The notes beneath the pieces were generated by a model that did not search any database, was not told the DNA's origin, and worked only from the letters and a program-made list of their open reading frames with translations. The translations under genes and the position numbers were made by a program. From Halieaceae bacterium (GTDB lineage Bacteria; Pseudomonadota; Gammaproteobacteria; Pseudomonadales; Halieaceae), in the NCBI GenBank assembly GCA_024640505.1, contig JAHEEV010000004.1:1-64000 (forward strand): a stretch of 64,000 nucleotides of DNA, given 5' to 3'. This document shows positions 34,946 to 45,667 of this stretch, in pieces; the first letter of the stretch is position 1; each line of letters begins with the position of its first letter.

Positions 34946-36171
34946 GTGCTGAACAGGGTCGCCAGATCGGCGGACAGAAGTTCACGCTGCTGCAACCGCT
35001 GGTCGCGCAGCAGGCCATAGGCGTCCTCCTGCCACTCCAGGCGGGACATGATATCGGCCTGGTTCAATGGCTGCTCGTCATTGACCCACTCCTTCAGTTG
35101 CCAGAACGGTATGGTGTGCAGGTCCCGGCTCAGCATGTAGTGCCCCCGGTCGTTCTGCGCGATGATCCTGTGTTCCATAAATATATCCCGCAGTTCCCGC
35201 CAGGTCTCGCTGTCCAGGCCGCGAGTGACCTCCTGGCTGCCATTCAGTAGTTCGATCTCCCGCACCGTCCTGCCGGATTGCTGTCGCTGCCAGAACAGAT
35301 AGAGGATGTCCAGGGCCTTGAGGGCGGTAGGCCGGCTGGCCTGCTCGGCGCTCTGGTACGCCGACAGGCTGTGGACCAGGATGCCGCCCATCAGGACGAT
35401 GTTCCAGGACAAGTAAATCCACAGCAGGAACAGCGGCACGGCGGCAAAGGCGCCGTAAATGAACGTGTAACTCGAGTTTACCACCAGGTCCGTGAAGACC
35501 GAGCGGGCGAAATTGAAGGTGAGGGCAGCGGCAAGGCCTCCGATGACCGAGTGTTTGAACGGTACCCGGCAGTTCGGCACCGCGACATAGAGCAGGGTGA
35601 ACACCGCCGCACTCAATAACAGGGGGGCAGTCTTGAGCAGGTAGGCCTTGGCGCCAAATATGTCGAACTGGTCCAGTGAATTCGCGAACGAATTCAGGTA
35701 GGTGCTGATCGCCAGGGCCAGCCCGATCATGATCGGCGCCAGGCTGAGGACCGCCCAGTACAGCAGGAAGCTGGAGACGGCGCTGCGGTTTTCCCGTGTG
35801 CGCCAGATCATGTTGAAGGCTTTCTCGATATTGCGCAGCATCAGTACCGCGGTGACCACCAGGAATACGATGCCCGCCCCTGTCAGGTTCTTGGCCTGTC
35901 GCGAGAAATCGTTCAGGTACTGTTCGATTTCGGAGCTCGTCTCGGGCAAAAGGTGCTGGAACAGAAATTCCTGCATCTGTGATTCCAGGCCCTGGAAAGC
36001 CGGTACTGCCGATGCCATGGTGTAGACCACGGTGAGCAGCGGCACCAGTGCAAACAGGCTCATGTAGGTCAGGGCCGCGGCAGTTTCCATGCAGCGGTCA
36101 TCCTTGAAACGGGATAGCAGATACCGCGCACGGCGCTGCATTTCCGGCAGTTTTTCCCGGATATCGGTCAT
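34942..36171 (-). CDS. YihY/BrkB-family inner-membrane protein
   Basis: Polytopic membrane protein of 409 residues, once mislabelled ribonuclease BN. Six hydrophobic segments occupy residues 30-290, with family motifs ETAAALTYMSLFALVPLLTVVYTM near residue 30 and YGAFAAVPLFLLWIYLSWNIVLMGG near residue 240. The 120-residue soluble C-terminus with a winged-helix-like pattern (LNGSQEVTRGLDSETWRELRDIFMEHRI) is typical of the gammaproteobacterial form. Function is not firmly known. First gene of YihY-TlpA-deiodinase-like. Confidence 0.9.
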   Translation of the reverse strand: MTDIREKLPEMQRRARYLLSRFKDDRCMETAAALTYMSLFALVPLLTVVYTMASAVPAFQGLESQMQEFLFQHLLPETSSEIEQYLNDFSRQAKNLTGAGIVFLVVTAVLMLRNIEKAFNMIWRTRENRSAVSSFLLYWAVLSLAPIMIGLALAISTYLNSFANSLDQFDIFGAKAYLLKTAPLLLSAAVFTLLYVAVPNCRVPFKHSVIGGLAAALTFNFARSVFTDLVVNSSYTFIYGAFAAVPLFLLWIYLSWNIVLMGGILVHSLSAYQSAEQASRPTALKALDILYLFWQRQQSGRTVREIELLNGSQEVTRGLDSETWRELRDIFMEHRIIAQNDRGHYMLSRDLHTIPFWQLKEWVNDEQPLNQADIMSRLEWQEDAYGLLRDQRLQQRELLSADLATLFST

Positions 36172-36248
36172 GCCGACATTATGTCACGAATACCAGGGGT
36201 GCACACCGGCGTGAAGTCCCGCGCCTGGGGGTAGGCTTTCGGGTGCTT

Positions 36249-36257
36249 TGCTATAAT
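36249..36257 (+). promoter_or_regulatory. Extended -10 promoter element of arsC-wrbA-DUF2069-sppA
   Basis: TGC directly before TATAAT (36252-36257), a full consensus extended -10, 33 bp before the arsC ATG. No clear -35, as expected for this promoter type. Confidence 0.6.
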
Positions 36258-36289
36258 CCTGCGCTTCAGCCTTTACGGGGGATACCCTG

Positions 36290-37606
<1,317 letters not shown>

Positions 37607-37610
<4 letters not shown>

Positions 37611-39457
37611 GTAAACCCTCCCTGTTGCGCCGGATTTTTGGTGCAATCTGGAATGGCATCACCCGAATCCGGCTGGCCCTGTCCAATATTCTTTTCCTGG
37701 TGATGCTGGTGCTCCTCTACCTGTTTTTTGTAGGTGGTGCGCCGGAACCGCTGCCCAAGAAGGCCGCGCTTTTGCTCAATCCTGCAGGCGTGGTGGTCGA
37801 CCAGAAGTCACAGGCCGACCCGTTACAGGCGATGCTTGGCAGCCCTTCCCCGGCTGACCAGGAGGTATTGCTGCAGGATATCATTGCGGCCATCGACACC
37901 GCGGCGAAAGACCCCGCCATCAACTCCCTGGTGATGGAACTGGATTACCTGGTCTACGTGGGCCTCAGCAAGACACAGGAGATTGCGCGCGCACTGGAAG
38001 CTTTCAGTGCGACCGGCAAGCCGATCGTGGCGGTGGGGGATTATTACACTCAGGACCAGTATCTGCTGGCCAGTCACGCGGATGCCATCCTGATGCACCC
38101 GATGGGTGCTGTAGGGTTGGAGGGATACAGCAGCTACCGCAACTATTTTCGCGAGGCCCTGGCCAAGCTTTCCGTGAACATGCACGTGTTCAGGGCGGGA
38201 GAGTACAAGTCGGCCGCGGAGCCTTTCCTGCGTGATGATATGTCTCCCGAAGAGAAGAAGGTCACCGAACGGTGGTTGCAGCTGCTGTGGCGTCAGTACA
38301 CCGCCATGGTGGAGCGGGGGCGCGACCTGTCGGCGGGTGCGGTGGATGCCTACGTCAACCAGTACGCGTCGGGCATGGCGACACATGGCGGCGATTCCGC
38401 TCAGATGGCCATGCAGGCTGGCCTGGTGGATGAGATCTATCACCACAGCGAGGCCAACCAGTACCTGGCCGAGATGGTCGGCGCTACTGACGAGGATGGC
38501 CTGTACGAGGCGGTCCAGTTCGAGCACTACCTGTTTCGCAAGCACCCCCTGGGACACTTGGGCGATGGCGAGGGGCAGCGCATCGCGGTGATTACCGCGA
38601 GGGGCAACATGCTCCCCGGGGAGCAGCCGCCCGGTAATATCGGTGCCGACACCCTGGCGCAGCAGATACGTGTGACCGCAGAGGAAGAGGATGTGGCCGC
38701 CATCGTGCTGCGGATCGACAGCGGCGGCGGCAGCGTATTTGCAGCGGAGGTCATCCGCCAGCAGTTGCTGGAGGCACGGGCATCCGGTTTGCCGGTTGTG
38801 GTGTCCATGGGTTCTCTCGCCGCCTCGGGTGGCTATTACATCGCGGCGGAGGCGGACGAGATATGGGCGACGCCGGCGACACTGACGGGCAGTATCGGCG
38901 TCTTTGCGGCTTTCCCGACGCTGGAGGAGCTGCTGCAGCGCCTGGGCGTGTACACCGACGGAGTAGGGACGACCGAGCTGGCCGGTTCCCTGCGGTTGGA
39001 CCGCCCCCTCAATCCGCAAATCGCTGCCTCGATCACTCACGCCATCGATTTCACCTACCGGAAATTCCTGCAGATTGTGGCGGAAGGGCGCGATATGAGT
39101 CTGGAGGAGGTCGATGCCCTCGCCCGGGGGCGTGTCTGGAGTGCCGAGGATGCCCTGGAACATGGCCTGCTGGATGGTCTGGGCAGCCTGGAGGATGCGA
39201 TCGAGGTTGCGGCGGCGCGAGCTGATCTGAAAGAGTACCGGGTCGATTACATAGAGCCCTACCGCTCGCCCCGGGAGCTGCTCCTGCAGCAGCTCGCGGA
39301 GCGATTGGGTAACCTTGGGTGGTGGCGACCGTCCGCCGCTACCGTTGGACTCTCGGGATTGCTGCGACCCGTGGCTCAGGCTGCTGCGGAAATCGGCAGC
39401 CTGCAGGATCCGGCGCACCTCTACATGCGCTGTATTTCCTGCGGGTCGGCGAACTGA
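37607..39457 (+). CDS. sppA: Signal peptide peptidase SppA, 67 kDa type
   Basis: Membrane-anchored serine protease that digests leftover signal peptides. One N-terminal helix (about residues 22-43). Two tandem S49 domains give the Ser-Lys dyad: K201 in FRAGEYKSAAEPF (N-terminal half) and S403 in SMGSLAASGGYY (C-terminal half), corresponding to E. coli K209 and S409. The 616 residues match the long form. Last gene of arsC-wrbA-DUF2069-sppA. Confidence 0.94.
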
Positions 39458-39493
39458 GTCGCCGACCGCAACGGGGATAAGAGGAGAGGCTGC

Positions 39494-40309
39494 TCAGTCG
39501 CCCTTGCCCACGTGTACATCCATCTGCGGGTAAGGGATGGTGATGCCCGCCTCATCAAACTTGAGTTTCACCGCTTCCGTGGTATCCCACAGCAGCTTCC
39601 AGTAGTCCTCTGCTTTAACCCAGGGGCGCACCAGGAAATTGACACTGGAGTCAGCCAACTCGCCGAGTGTTATCACCGGAGCCGGCTCGGGCAGGACCCG
39701 ATCGTCGGCAGCGATGATCTCTTCCAGCAGTTGCTTGGCCTTGCGGATATCGTCGTCGTAGGATATGCCGAACACCATATCCACCCTGCGGGTGGGGCGG
39801 GCGGAGAAATTGGTGATATTACTGGCGAGAATTGCGCCGTTGGGCACGATCACTTCCTTGTTGTCCGGAGTCGTCATGGTGGTGGTGAAGATACTGATCT
39901 TCTCGATCACGCCCATCGCACCGCCAGCCTCGACGAAGTGGCCCTTGGTGAATGGCCGGAAGATAATCAGCATGACGCCCGAGGCGAAGTTGGACAGCGA
40001 GCTCTGCAGGGAGAGGCCAATGGCCAGTCCCGCGGCACCAAGCAGTGCGACCAGTGAGGTGGTGTTGATGCCAAGCTGGCTCAGGGCGGCGATCACCACG
40101 AACAGCAACAGTACCCAGCGCAGGATCGAGGAGAGGAAACTCACCAGGATCTCGTCCATCTCGTGTCTCAGCATGATCTTTTTGACGAACCTGATGATGA
40201 GGCCGGTGACCATGCGTCCCACGTAGAAGATAACCAGCGCCAGGGCAAACTTTATGCCCCAGGGGATAGCGTATTCGGTTACCAGTGCATTGATGTCCAT
40301 TGATTCCAT
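39494..40309 (-). CDS. mscS: Small-conductance mechanosensitive channel (MscS family)
   Basis: Inner-membrane channel that opens on hypo-osmotic shock. 271 residues with three transmembrane helices; the pore helix is LLGAAGLAIGLSLQSSLSNFASGVMLIIFRP, with the Gly/Ala packing of TM3. The beta domain follows (VIEKISIFTTTMTTPDNKEVIVPNG). The ATG at 40309 has GAGG 8 bp upstream. A clear promoter is found at 40346-40373. Confidence 0.95.
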   Translation of the reverse strand: MESMDINALVTEYAIPWGIKFALALVIFYVGRMVTGLIIRFVKKIMLRHEMDEILVSFLSSILRWVLLLFVVIAALSQLGINTTSLVALLGAAGLAIGLSLQSSLSNFASGVMLIIFRPFTKGHFVEAGGAMGVIEKISIFTTTMTTPDNKEVIVPNGAILASNITNFSARPTRRVDMVFGISYDDDIRKAKQLLEEIIAADDRVLPEPAPVITLGELADSSVNFLVRPWVKAEDYWKLLWDTTEAVKLKFDEAGITIPYPQMDVHVGKGD

Positions 40310-40345
40310 GACCTGAGCCTCTGTGATTCGATGTGTGCGCGAGAG

Positions 40346-40373
40346 TCTATAGCCGACCCCTTGGACTTGGCAA
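40346..40373 (-). promoter_or_regulatory. Predicted sigma-70 promoter of mscS
   Basis: On the minus strand TTGCCA (40373-40368) and TATAGA (40351-40346) with a 16 bp spacer, about 37 bp upstream of the mscS start. Confidence 0.6.
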
Positions 40374-40438
40374 CAGGAACGTCAATCGCATGTGGTGAAT
40401 AGTGTTAAACCGCTGAAGCTGAGGCCGTTTTCCGGTAG

Positions 40439-40447
40439 TGCTATAGT
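40439..40447 (+). promoter_or_regulatory. Extended -10 promoter element of the MaoC gene
   Basis: TGC followed by TATAGT (40442-40447), 37 bp before the ATG at 40485. Confidence 0.5.
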
Positions 40448-40484
40448 GGTCGCCTCATTGACTTGACGACAATGGACATCGGGT

Positions 40485-40940
40485 ATGAGCATGACATTCG
40501 AATCCCCCGCCGCCCTGCTGGACGCCGTTGGCACGCATCTCGGCTACAGCGACTGGCTGGAAATCGACCAGCGCCGCATCGACCTGTTTGCCGAGGCGAC
40601 CGGCGATCACCAGTGGATCCATGTGGACCCTGAACGGGCGGCGGCCGGTCCCTTCGGCAGTACCATCGCTCACGGGTACCTCACCTTATCCCTGGCCAAT
40701 CTGTTCCTGCCGCAGATCATGCAGGTTGACAATGTGTCGATGGGAGTGAATTACGGGTGTGAAAAGGTGCGATTTCCTGCGCCGGTACCGGTGGGCAGCC
40801 GGGTGCGCGGCGGAGGGGAAGTGATCAGCGCCGAAGAGGTCAAGGGCGGCGTGCAGGTGGTCGTGCGCATGACCATCGAGATAGAAGGGCAGGATCGCCC
40901 GGCCTGTGTCATCGATACCATCAGCCGCTTTTTTCCATGA
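40485..40940 (+). CDS. MaoC-family (R)-specific enoyl-CoA hydratase/dehydratase
   Basis: Single hot-dog-fold hydratase of 151 residues (NodN/MaoC subtype). The catalytic Asp/His motif is visible in FAEATGDHQWIHVDPERA near residue 36, followed by STIAHGYLTLSL near 62 and VNYGCEKVRFPAPVPVGSRVRG near 85. It hydrates trans-2-enoyl-CoA. Nearby genes for a thiolase with DUF35 partner and a 3-alpha-HSD-like SDR suggest acyl-CoA or sterol side-chain metabolism, but it is separated from them by a NUDIX gene. Confidence 0.88.
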   Translation: MSMTFESPAALLDAVGTHLGYSDWLEIDQRRIDLFAEATGDHQWIHVDPERAAAGPFGSTIAHGYLTLSLANLFLPQIMQVDNVSMGVNYGCEKVRFPAPVPVGSRVRGGGEVISAEEVKGGVQVVVRMTIEIEGQDRPACVIDTISRFFP

Positions 40941-40989
40941 ATCGGGTTGCGGCAATCAGCGCCGGCATGACGTTGACCGGAGAACACCC

Positions 40990-41682
40990 TTGCTGGAATT
41001 GAGTGACCAGGAAGAACCGGTTCACCCCGCCGCGACCGTAATCCTGGTGCGAGACGGTGCGGCGGGCCTTGAAGTGCTGCTGGTGCAGCGAAGCAAGGCG
41101 GTAAAACACATGGGCGGCATGTGGGTATTCCCGGGTGGCAGGGTGGACGCGGAGGACTACCCGGCCGATCGCGATGATTACGCCGCGGCGCTGAACGCGG
41201 CCATCCGCGAAACGCGTGAAGAGGCCGGCCTGGATGTGGATTCCGGGCAACTGGTATATCTATCTCACTGGACAACACCCGAGGGTGCGCGCAAACGCTT
41301 TGCCACCTGGTTTTTCCTGGCGGTGCTGGAGGAAGACCAGGAAGTCACTGTAGACGGTGGCGAGATCGCTCACCACCGCTGGGTAACGCCCGAGGTGGCC
41401 CTGGCCGAACTGCATGACGAGGAGCACCCGTTCCGACTGATGCCCCCGACGTTTGTCAGCCTGGTCGATATCGCCCCGTTCAGTTGCTGTCGGGATGCGA
41501 GAGTCGGGATCGCCTGCCGCGACCCGGTAATCTACGAGCCTCGCATGGTTTTTGTGGAGGAGGGTATCTGCTTCCTGTACCACGGTGACGCCGGCTATGA
41601 ACAGGAAGATATCCATGTGGAGGGCTCGCGGCACCGGGTCTACATGGTCGGCGGCCAGCTCGATTACCTGCGCGATTACTGA
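40990..41682 (+). CDS. NUDIX hydrolase with insertion in the Nudix box
   Basis: Hydrolase of nucleoside diphosphates linked to other moieties; long-insert members often act on CoA derivatives. I use the TTG at 40990, with GGAGAA 5 bp upstream; the frame to 40906 runs inside maoC. The Nudix signature is split: PGGRVDAED at residues 44-52 and the REtrEEAGL part about 18 residues later, an arrangement seen in NUDT7/8/19-type enzymes. Substrate unknown; placement among acyl-CoA genes fits a CoA ester hydrolase (inference). Ends directly against the convergent thiolase stop. Confidence 0.82.
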   Translation: MLELSDQEEPVHPAATVILVRDGAAGLEVLLVQRSKAVKHMGGMWVFPGGRVDAEDYPADRDDYAAALNAAIRETREEAGLDVDSGQLVYLSHWTTPEGARKRFATWFFLAVLEEDQEVTVDGGEIAHHRWVTPEVALAELHDEEHPFRLMPPTFVSLVDIAPFSCCRDARVGIACRDPVIYEPRMVFVEEGICFLYHGDAGYEQEDIHVEGSRHRVYMVGGQLDYLRDY

Positions 41683-42870
41683 CTATTTCCTGACAATGAC
41701 CGAGCTGCCGTGGCCGAACAGGCCCTGGTTGGCGGTGATGCCCACGGTCGCACCTTCGACCTGGCGGTCGCCGGCCTCGCCGCGCAGTTGCCAGGTCAGC
41801 TCGCAGACCTGGGCGAGAGCCTGGGCCGGTACCGCTTCGCCGAAGCAGGCCAGCCCGCCTGAGGCATTGACCGGTATCCGTCCGCCGATGGCAGTGTCCC
41901 CTGAGCGCAGCAGTTGGGCAGCCCCTCCCCGTGGAGCCAGTTGCAGGTCCTCGATCCAGTCCAGTTCCAGGGCCGTGGAGAGGTCGTATACCTCCGCCAG
42001 GCTGACGTCTTCGGGGCCGATACCTGCCTCTTCGTAGGCTTTCAGCGGTAGCATGGAGCGGAAACTGTGGGCCTCGATCCCGGCTGCCGCGGCTGAATCG
42101 GTGGCGATGTCGGGCATCTCGACCACACCGCTGGCAAATGTGGGCGTGACGGTGGAGATTGCGGCCACCCTGGGCGCATTGCCCTTGCCGATCTTCTTCG
42201 CGTAGTCGAGGCTCGAGACAATCAGTGCCGCGCCGCCGTCGCTGGTGGCGCAGATATCCATGAGCCGCAGCGGGTCCGCCACCAAGGCGGAAGCCGCCAC
42301 GTCTTCGGCGGTGAAACACTTGCGGTAGCGCGCCCGCGGGTTTTTACTGCCGTGACGGGAGTTCTTGACCTTGACCGCCGCGAAGTCCTCCAGGGTGTCG
42401 CCGTACACGTCCATGCGTCGTCTGGCGTACAGGGCAAAATAGGTGGGATTGGTTATGCCCAGGTAGAAACGCACCCAGTCCGGGTCTTCCGGCCGGTAGC
42501 CGCCGGCCGGGGCGAGAAAGCCCTTGGGCGTGGTATCGGCGCCGATCACCAGGGCCACCTCGCATTCGCCGGCGAGTATCTTGTTACGGGCTGCCGCCAG
42601 TGCCTGGGAGCCGGAAGCGCAGGCGGCGTAAGACGTATTGACCTCCGCGCCCTGCCACCCCAGGGCCTGGGCGAATGTCGCCCCGGCCACGTAGCCGGGG
42701 TAGCCACAGCGCACGGTCGCCCCCCCTGAAACAAACCTGACGTCCTGCCAGGGTACACCCGCGTCTGCCAGGGCCTCCCGGGCAGCGGCCACGCCGTACT
42801 GCACAAAATTATGGCCCCACTTGCCCCAGGGATGCATGCCGGCACCCAGGATTGCGATCTCATTCGACAT
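41683..42870 (-). CDS. Thiolase-superfamily lipid-transfer/Ltp2-like protein
   Basis: SCP-x/Ltp-type thiolase homologue of 395 residues. The nucleophile region SYAACASGSQALAAA contains C84, and the C-terminal ITANQGLFGHGSSVIV keeps the HG motif, but the second catalytic CxGG(G) of true thiolases is absent, as in Ltp2-like aldolases. It is preceded on the same strand by a DUF35 Zn-ribbon/OB-fold gene, 3 bp away, the standard partner. In actinobacteria and some proteobacteria such pairs cleave sterol side-chain CoA esters or related beta-hydroxyacyl-CoAs. Substrate here is not determined. Confidence 0.85.
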   Translation of the reverse strand: MSNEIAILGAGMHPWGKWGHNFVQYGVAAAREALADAGVPWQDVRFVSGGATVRCGYPGYVAGATFAQALGWQGAEVNTSYAACASGSQALAAARNKILAGECEVALVIGADTTPKGFLAPAGGYRPEDPDWVRFYLGITNPTYFALYARRRMDVYGDTLEDFAAVKVKNSRHGSKNPRARYRKCFTAEDVAASALVADPLRLMDICATSDGGAALIVSSLDYAKKIGKGNAPRVAAISTVTPTFASGVVEMPDIATDSAAAAGIEAHSFRSMLPLKAYEEAGIGPEDVSLAEVYDLSTALELDWIEDLQLAPRGGAAQLLRSGDTAIGGRIPVNASGGLACFGEAVPAQALAQVCELTWQLRGEAGDRQVEGATVGITANQGLFGHGSSVIVRK

Positions 42871-42873
42871 TGC

Positions 42874-43314
42874 TTACTTCTCCAGATCCACGGGTCGCCA
42901 CTTCCAGGTGACCTTGATTGCCTCGTCGGTCTCGTGCAGTGGTTCCAGTACCAGCTCTACCGGCATCCCCACCTTGAGGTCCGCCACGTCTATCCCTGCA
43001 ACCACCTGGCCGAGGACGACCATCTGCTCCTCCTCCAGCTGGACCGCAGCGATGGCAAAGGGCTCGAAGGGGTCGGGGGCGACAAAGGGCTCGGGTGGCT
43101 GGTAGCACGCGTTGGTGTAGCTCCAGACGTGGCCGGTCCGACTCAGCTCGACCTCGCGGAAATCAGTGCTGTCGCAGCCCGGATTCCTGCAGTACTGGTG
43201 TTGCTTGGGAAAAAAGTAAGTACCGCACGCCTCACAGCGTGTTCCGATGAGGTGCGGTTTTGCTGCCATCGTATACCAGCCCTCTATGGCCGGCACCAGT
43301 GGTTTCTCGCTCAT
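42874..43314 (-). CDS. DUF35 Zn-ribbon/OB-fold acyl-CoA-associated protein
   Basis: Accessory protein of thiolase/aldolase complexes, 146 residues. Four Zn-ribbon cysteines C27, C30, C42 and C47 (TRCEACGTYFFPKQHQYCRN) precede an OB fold (TGHVWSYTNACYQ through VVLGQVVAGID). The start at 43314 is supported by GGGAGA 5-6 bp upstream; the frame runs far upstream, but that stretch lies opposite the SRAP gene. Probably forms a complex with the Ltp-like thiolase. Confidence 0.88.
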   Translation of the reverse strand: MSEKPLVPAIEGWYTMAAKPHLIGTRCEACGTYFFPKQHQYCRNPGCDSTDFREVELSRTGHVWSYTNACYQPPEPFVAPDPFEPFAIAAVQLEEEQMVVLGQVVAGIDVADLKVGMPVELVLEPLHETDEAIKVTWKWRPVDLEK

Positions 43315-43473
43315 GGCTGTCTCCCGGAAAACGGCGCTCAGGGTACTACCGCTGGACCGACAGGGGCAAGAAAACCACTCCGTGACGCCCTGCCTGGACA
43401 GTCCCGGGCTGCCGGGGTTTACTATGACAGACCTGCCATTGCCAGCCTCCCGTGAATTGGGCACAGTGTCCCC

Positions 43474-44157
43474 ATGTGCGGCCGCTTCAATGTTATCGAC
43501 AACCCCGGGTTGCAGCAGTTGCTGCGGGATCTGGGTGTCGATCTGCAGCTGCCATCGGGTATCAACCTGGCCCCTACGGAACCGATACCGTTGGTGCGCG
43601 AGATCGCCGGCGAGCGCAATCTGGAGTTTGCTCGCTGGTGGCTTACGCCCTCCTGGGCGCCGGCCGTCGACCAGAAGTACGCCATGTTCAATGCCCGCAG
43701 TGAGACCCTGGCCAGCAGCCGGGCTTTCCGTCATCCGTTCAAGTGCCAGCGCGGACTGGTCCCTATGAGCAGTTTCATTGAATGGCGTCCCGAGGGCGGC
43801 GTGAAACAGCCCTGGATGATTACCTGCGAGCAGCAGGCCCTTGCGGTCGCGGCGCTGTGGGACGTCTGGGAGAAGGGTGAAGCACCGCTGCTCTCCTGTA
43901 CACTGGTGACCACTGCTGCCCCGGATGAGTTCGTGCCCTGGCACGCGCGGATGCCACTGTTGCTTGGCGCCGATGAACGCGAGCGCTGGTTGGACAATGC
44001 CCATCCCATCGCTGCAGACGACCGGATATTTCGTCGCGAACTGAAAATGCCCCTGCACCTGCAGCCGCTGTCACGCGCCGTCAGTAATGCCCGCAACAAG
44101 GATCTGCAGGTGCTGCAGGGGACCGGGGACGTGATCGAGCTGGTCCCCGCGCAATAG
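43474..44157 (+). CDS. SRAP-domain protein (YedK/HMCES type)
   Basis: SOS-response-associated peptidase-fold protein that caps abasic sites in single-stranded DNA by a thiazolidine crosslink through its N-terminal cysteine. 227 residues. C2 (MCGRF), N73 (MFNARSE), E103 (FIEW) and H157 (WHARMP) correspond to the catalytic set of YedK (C2, N75, E105, H160). No LexA box is obvious upstream. Unlinked functionally to its neighbours as far as can be seen. Confidence 0.93.
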   Translation: MCGRFNVIDNPGLQQLLRDLGVDLQLPSGINLAPTEPIPLVREIAGERNLEFARWWLTPSWAPAVDQKYAMFNARSETLASSRAFRHPFKCQRGLVPMSSFIEWRPEGGVKQPWMITCEQQALAVAALWDVWEKGEAPLLSCTLVTTAAPDEFVPWHARMPLLLGADERERWLDNAHPIAADDRIFRRELKMPLHLQPLSRAVSNARNKDLQVLQGTGDVIELVPAQ

Positions 44158-44297
44158 CCGATCGGTTCAGTAAACTGTGCCCGGGCGCGCTGTCGCCTGC
44201 TCCCGGCAACGAATGCCCTCGCAGTCCATTCAATCCCGCGCGGTATTGGCCGAGAATGTACGCCGTCTGGATTACGTCTGAAAGAGGGATGAGGGAG

Positions 44298-45062
44298 ATG
44301 GGAGTATTCGCACTCACGGGTGGCGCCACCGGCATCGGCGCGGCCCTGAAGGGACAGCTGCTGGCGCAGGGGGAAGAGGTAATTTCCGTTGATATCCGGG
44401 AGGGCGACATCGTCGCTGACCTGTCCACGACGGAGGGCCGCCAGGCTGCGGTGGACGGGATCCGCGAGCGGGCGCCGGAAGGGCTGGACGGCTTCATCCC
44501 CTGCGCGGGGCTACCCCCGGTAGCCAGGCCCCTGTCGCTGATCGCCAGCGTGAACTATTTTGCGGTGGTTGACACGGTCGCGGGGTTGCGCGACCTCATC
44601 GCGTTGAAGCGCGGCTCCGTCGTGATCGTCTCGTCCAATTCGGCGCCCATGGCATCCGCCGGCGATCCCTTCGTGCAGGCCTGTCTGGCGGGTGATGAGG
44701 CGGCCGCCCGTGCCGAGGTCGAGACCCGTGACGGTCACACCGCCTATGCGGGGTCCAAGCGGGCCATTACCATGTGGATGCGCCGGAACGTGGTGGACTA
44801 CGCCGCTGCCGGCGTGCGATTAAACGCTGTCGCACCGGGTATCACCATGACACCGCTGGCTGAACAGGTCTTCGCGGACGCGGAGCTGGGCCAGGCCATG
44901 AAGGATTTCGGTGAGATGACACCCTGGGGAGGCACGGCGCAGCCGGACCAGATAGCCAGCGTGATCCGGTTTCTGCTTGGCCCTGACGCGGGCTTCGTCT
45001 GCGGTGCGGTGTACTTTGTCGATGGGGGCACCGATGCCATGTTGCGCAACGACGACTTCTAA
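44298..45062 (+). CDS. 3-alpha-hydroxysteroid dehydrogenase/carbonyl reductase-like SDR
   Basis: Classical SDR of 254 residues, close in layout to the 3-alpha-HSD/carbonyl reductase of Comamonas testosteroni: TGGATGIG near residue 6, VDIREGDIVADLSTTEGRQAAVD, CAGLPP, SVNYF, SSNSA, and catalytic YAGSK near residue 154 with a long insert before it. It ends DGGTDAMLRNDDF, also as in that enzyme. Start at 44298 places the Rossmann motif at the usual distance; in-frame ATGs at 44289 and 44256 are possible. Natural substrate unknown. Its 3' end overlaps the convergent pqiC-like gene by 4 bp. Confidence 0.85.
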   Translation: MGVFALTGGATGIGAALKGQLLAQGEEVISVDIREGDIVADLSTTEGRQAAVDGIRERAPEGLDGFIPCAGLPPVARPLSLIASVNYFAVVDTVAGLRDLIALKRGSVVIVSSNSAPMASAGDPFVQACLAGDEAAARAEVETRDGHTAYAGSKRAITMWMRRNVVDYAAAGVRLNAVAPGITMTPLAEQVFADAELGQAMKDFGEMTPWGGTAQPDQIASVIRFLLGPDAGFVCGAVYFVDGGTDAMLRNDDF

Positions 45063-45667
45063 CGCTCCGGGTCCCGGGTGTCGCCGGCCTCCCTGATCGC
45101 CCCGGATATTTCTTCGCTGAGCCGGTAGAGGAGTTCGCTGTAGGCCGCTGCGAGATCGCCGGGCGCAAGTTTAGCGCCGGGAGGGCTGTACTCCAGGCGT
45201 GTCATACGACGACTGACGGCAGCTGACGTGTCGGGACGGTAAACCATCCACTCCGCCTCCAGTACAGCCCGCCCCTCGTCTGCATCGAGGGCCAGCAGAT
45301 TGACTGATACGCCGAAATCCGGTGCACGGCCCGGGTGCCAGGGAAACGGGCGCACATTCTCCGTGTCCAGGAGGCCTGCCAGGTTGAGTCCCAGCACTCG
45401 CCCGATACCCTCCTCGAGAGGCTCTGCCCAGCGCTCGTAGTCGGCGATCTGCAGGCGATTGCCATCGCGGCGGTAGACCAGTGCAGTGCGGTTCAGGTAC
45501 TCGGGAATTCTGATCGGGCCGATACCCAGGGAGGGTGTCTGGCCATCCGTCGAGACGCCCTCGTGCGCGGTGAGCACATAATAGTTGTTACTGGGCGTAC
45601 TGCCACAGCCTGTAAGCATCAAAACGAGGGCCAGTATCCAGCCGGGGTTCGGGCTCAAATGTTTCAT
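45059..45667 (-). CDS. PqiC-like lipoprotein of the MCE lipid transporter
   Basis: ABC-type transport auxiliary lipoprotein (DUF330/PqiC), 202 residues. Lipobox LTGC puts the acylated cysteine at about residue 21. Followed by YYVLTA and a beta-rich body with IPEYLNRTALVYRRDGNRLQIADYERWAEPLEEGIGRVL, characteristic of the family. Probably anchored in the outer membrane and working with the MlaD-like protein. Overlaps it by 4 bp. Confidence 0.88.
   Translation of the reverse strand: MKHLSPNPGWILALVLMLTGCGSTPSNNYYVLTAHEGVSTDGQTPSLGIGPIRIPEYLNRTALVYRRDGNRLQIADYERWAEPLEEGIGRVLGLNLAGLLDTENVRPFPWHPGRAPDFGVSVNLLALDADEGRAVLEAEWMVYRPDTSAAVSRRMTRLEYSPPGAKLAPGDLAAAYSELLYRLSEEISGAIREAGDTRDPER

Noticed and set aside
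37823-39418. 531-codon minus-strand frame opposite sppA
   Set aside because: Shadow of sppA, whose catalytic dyad and length are intact.
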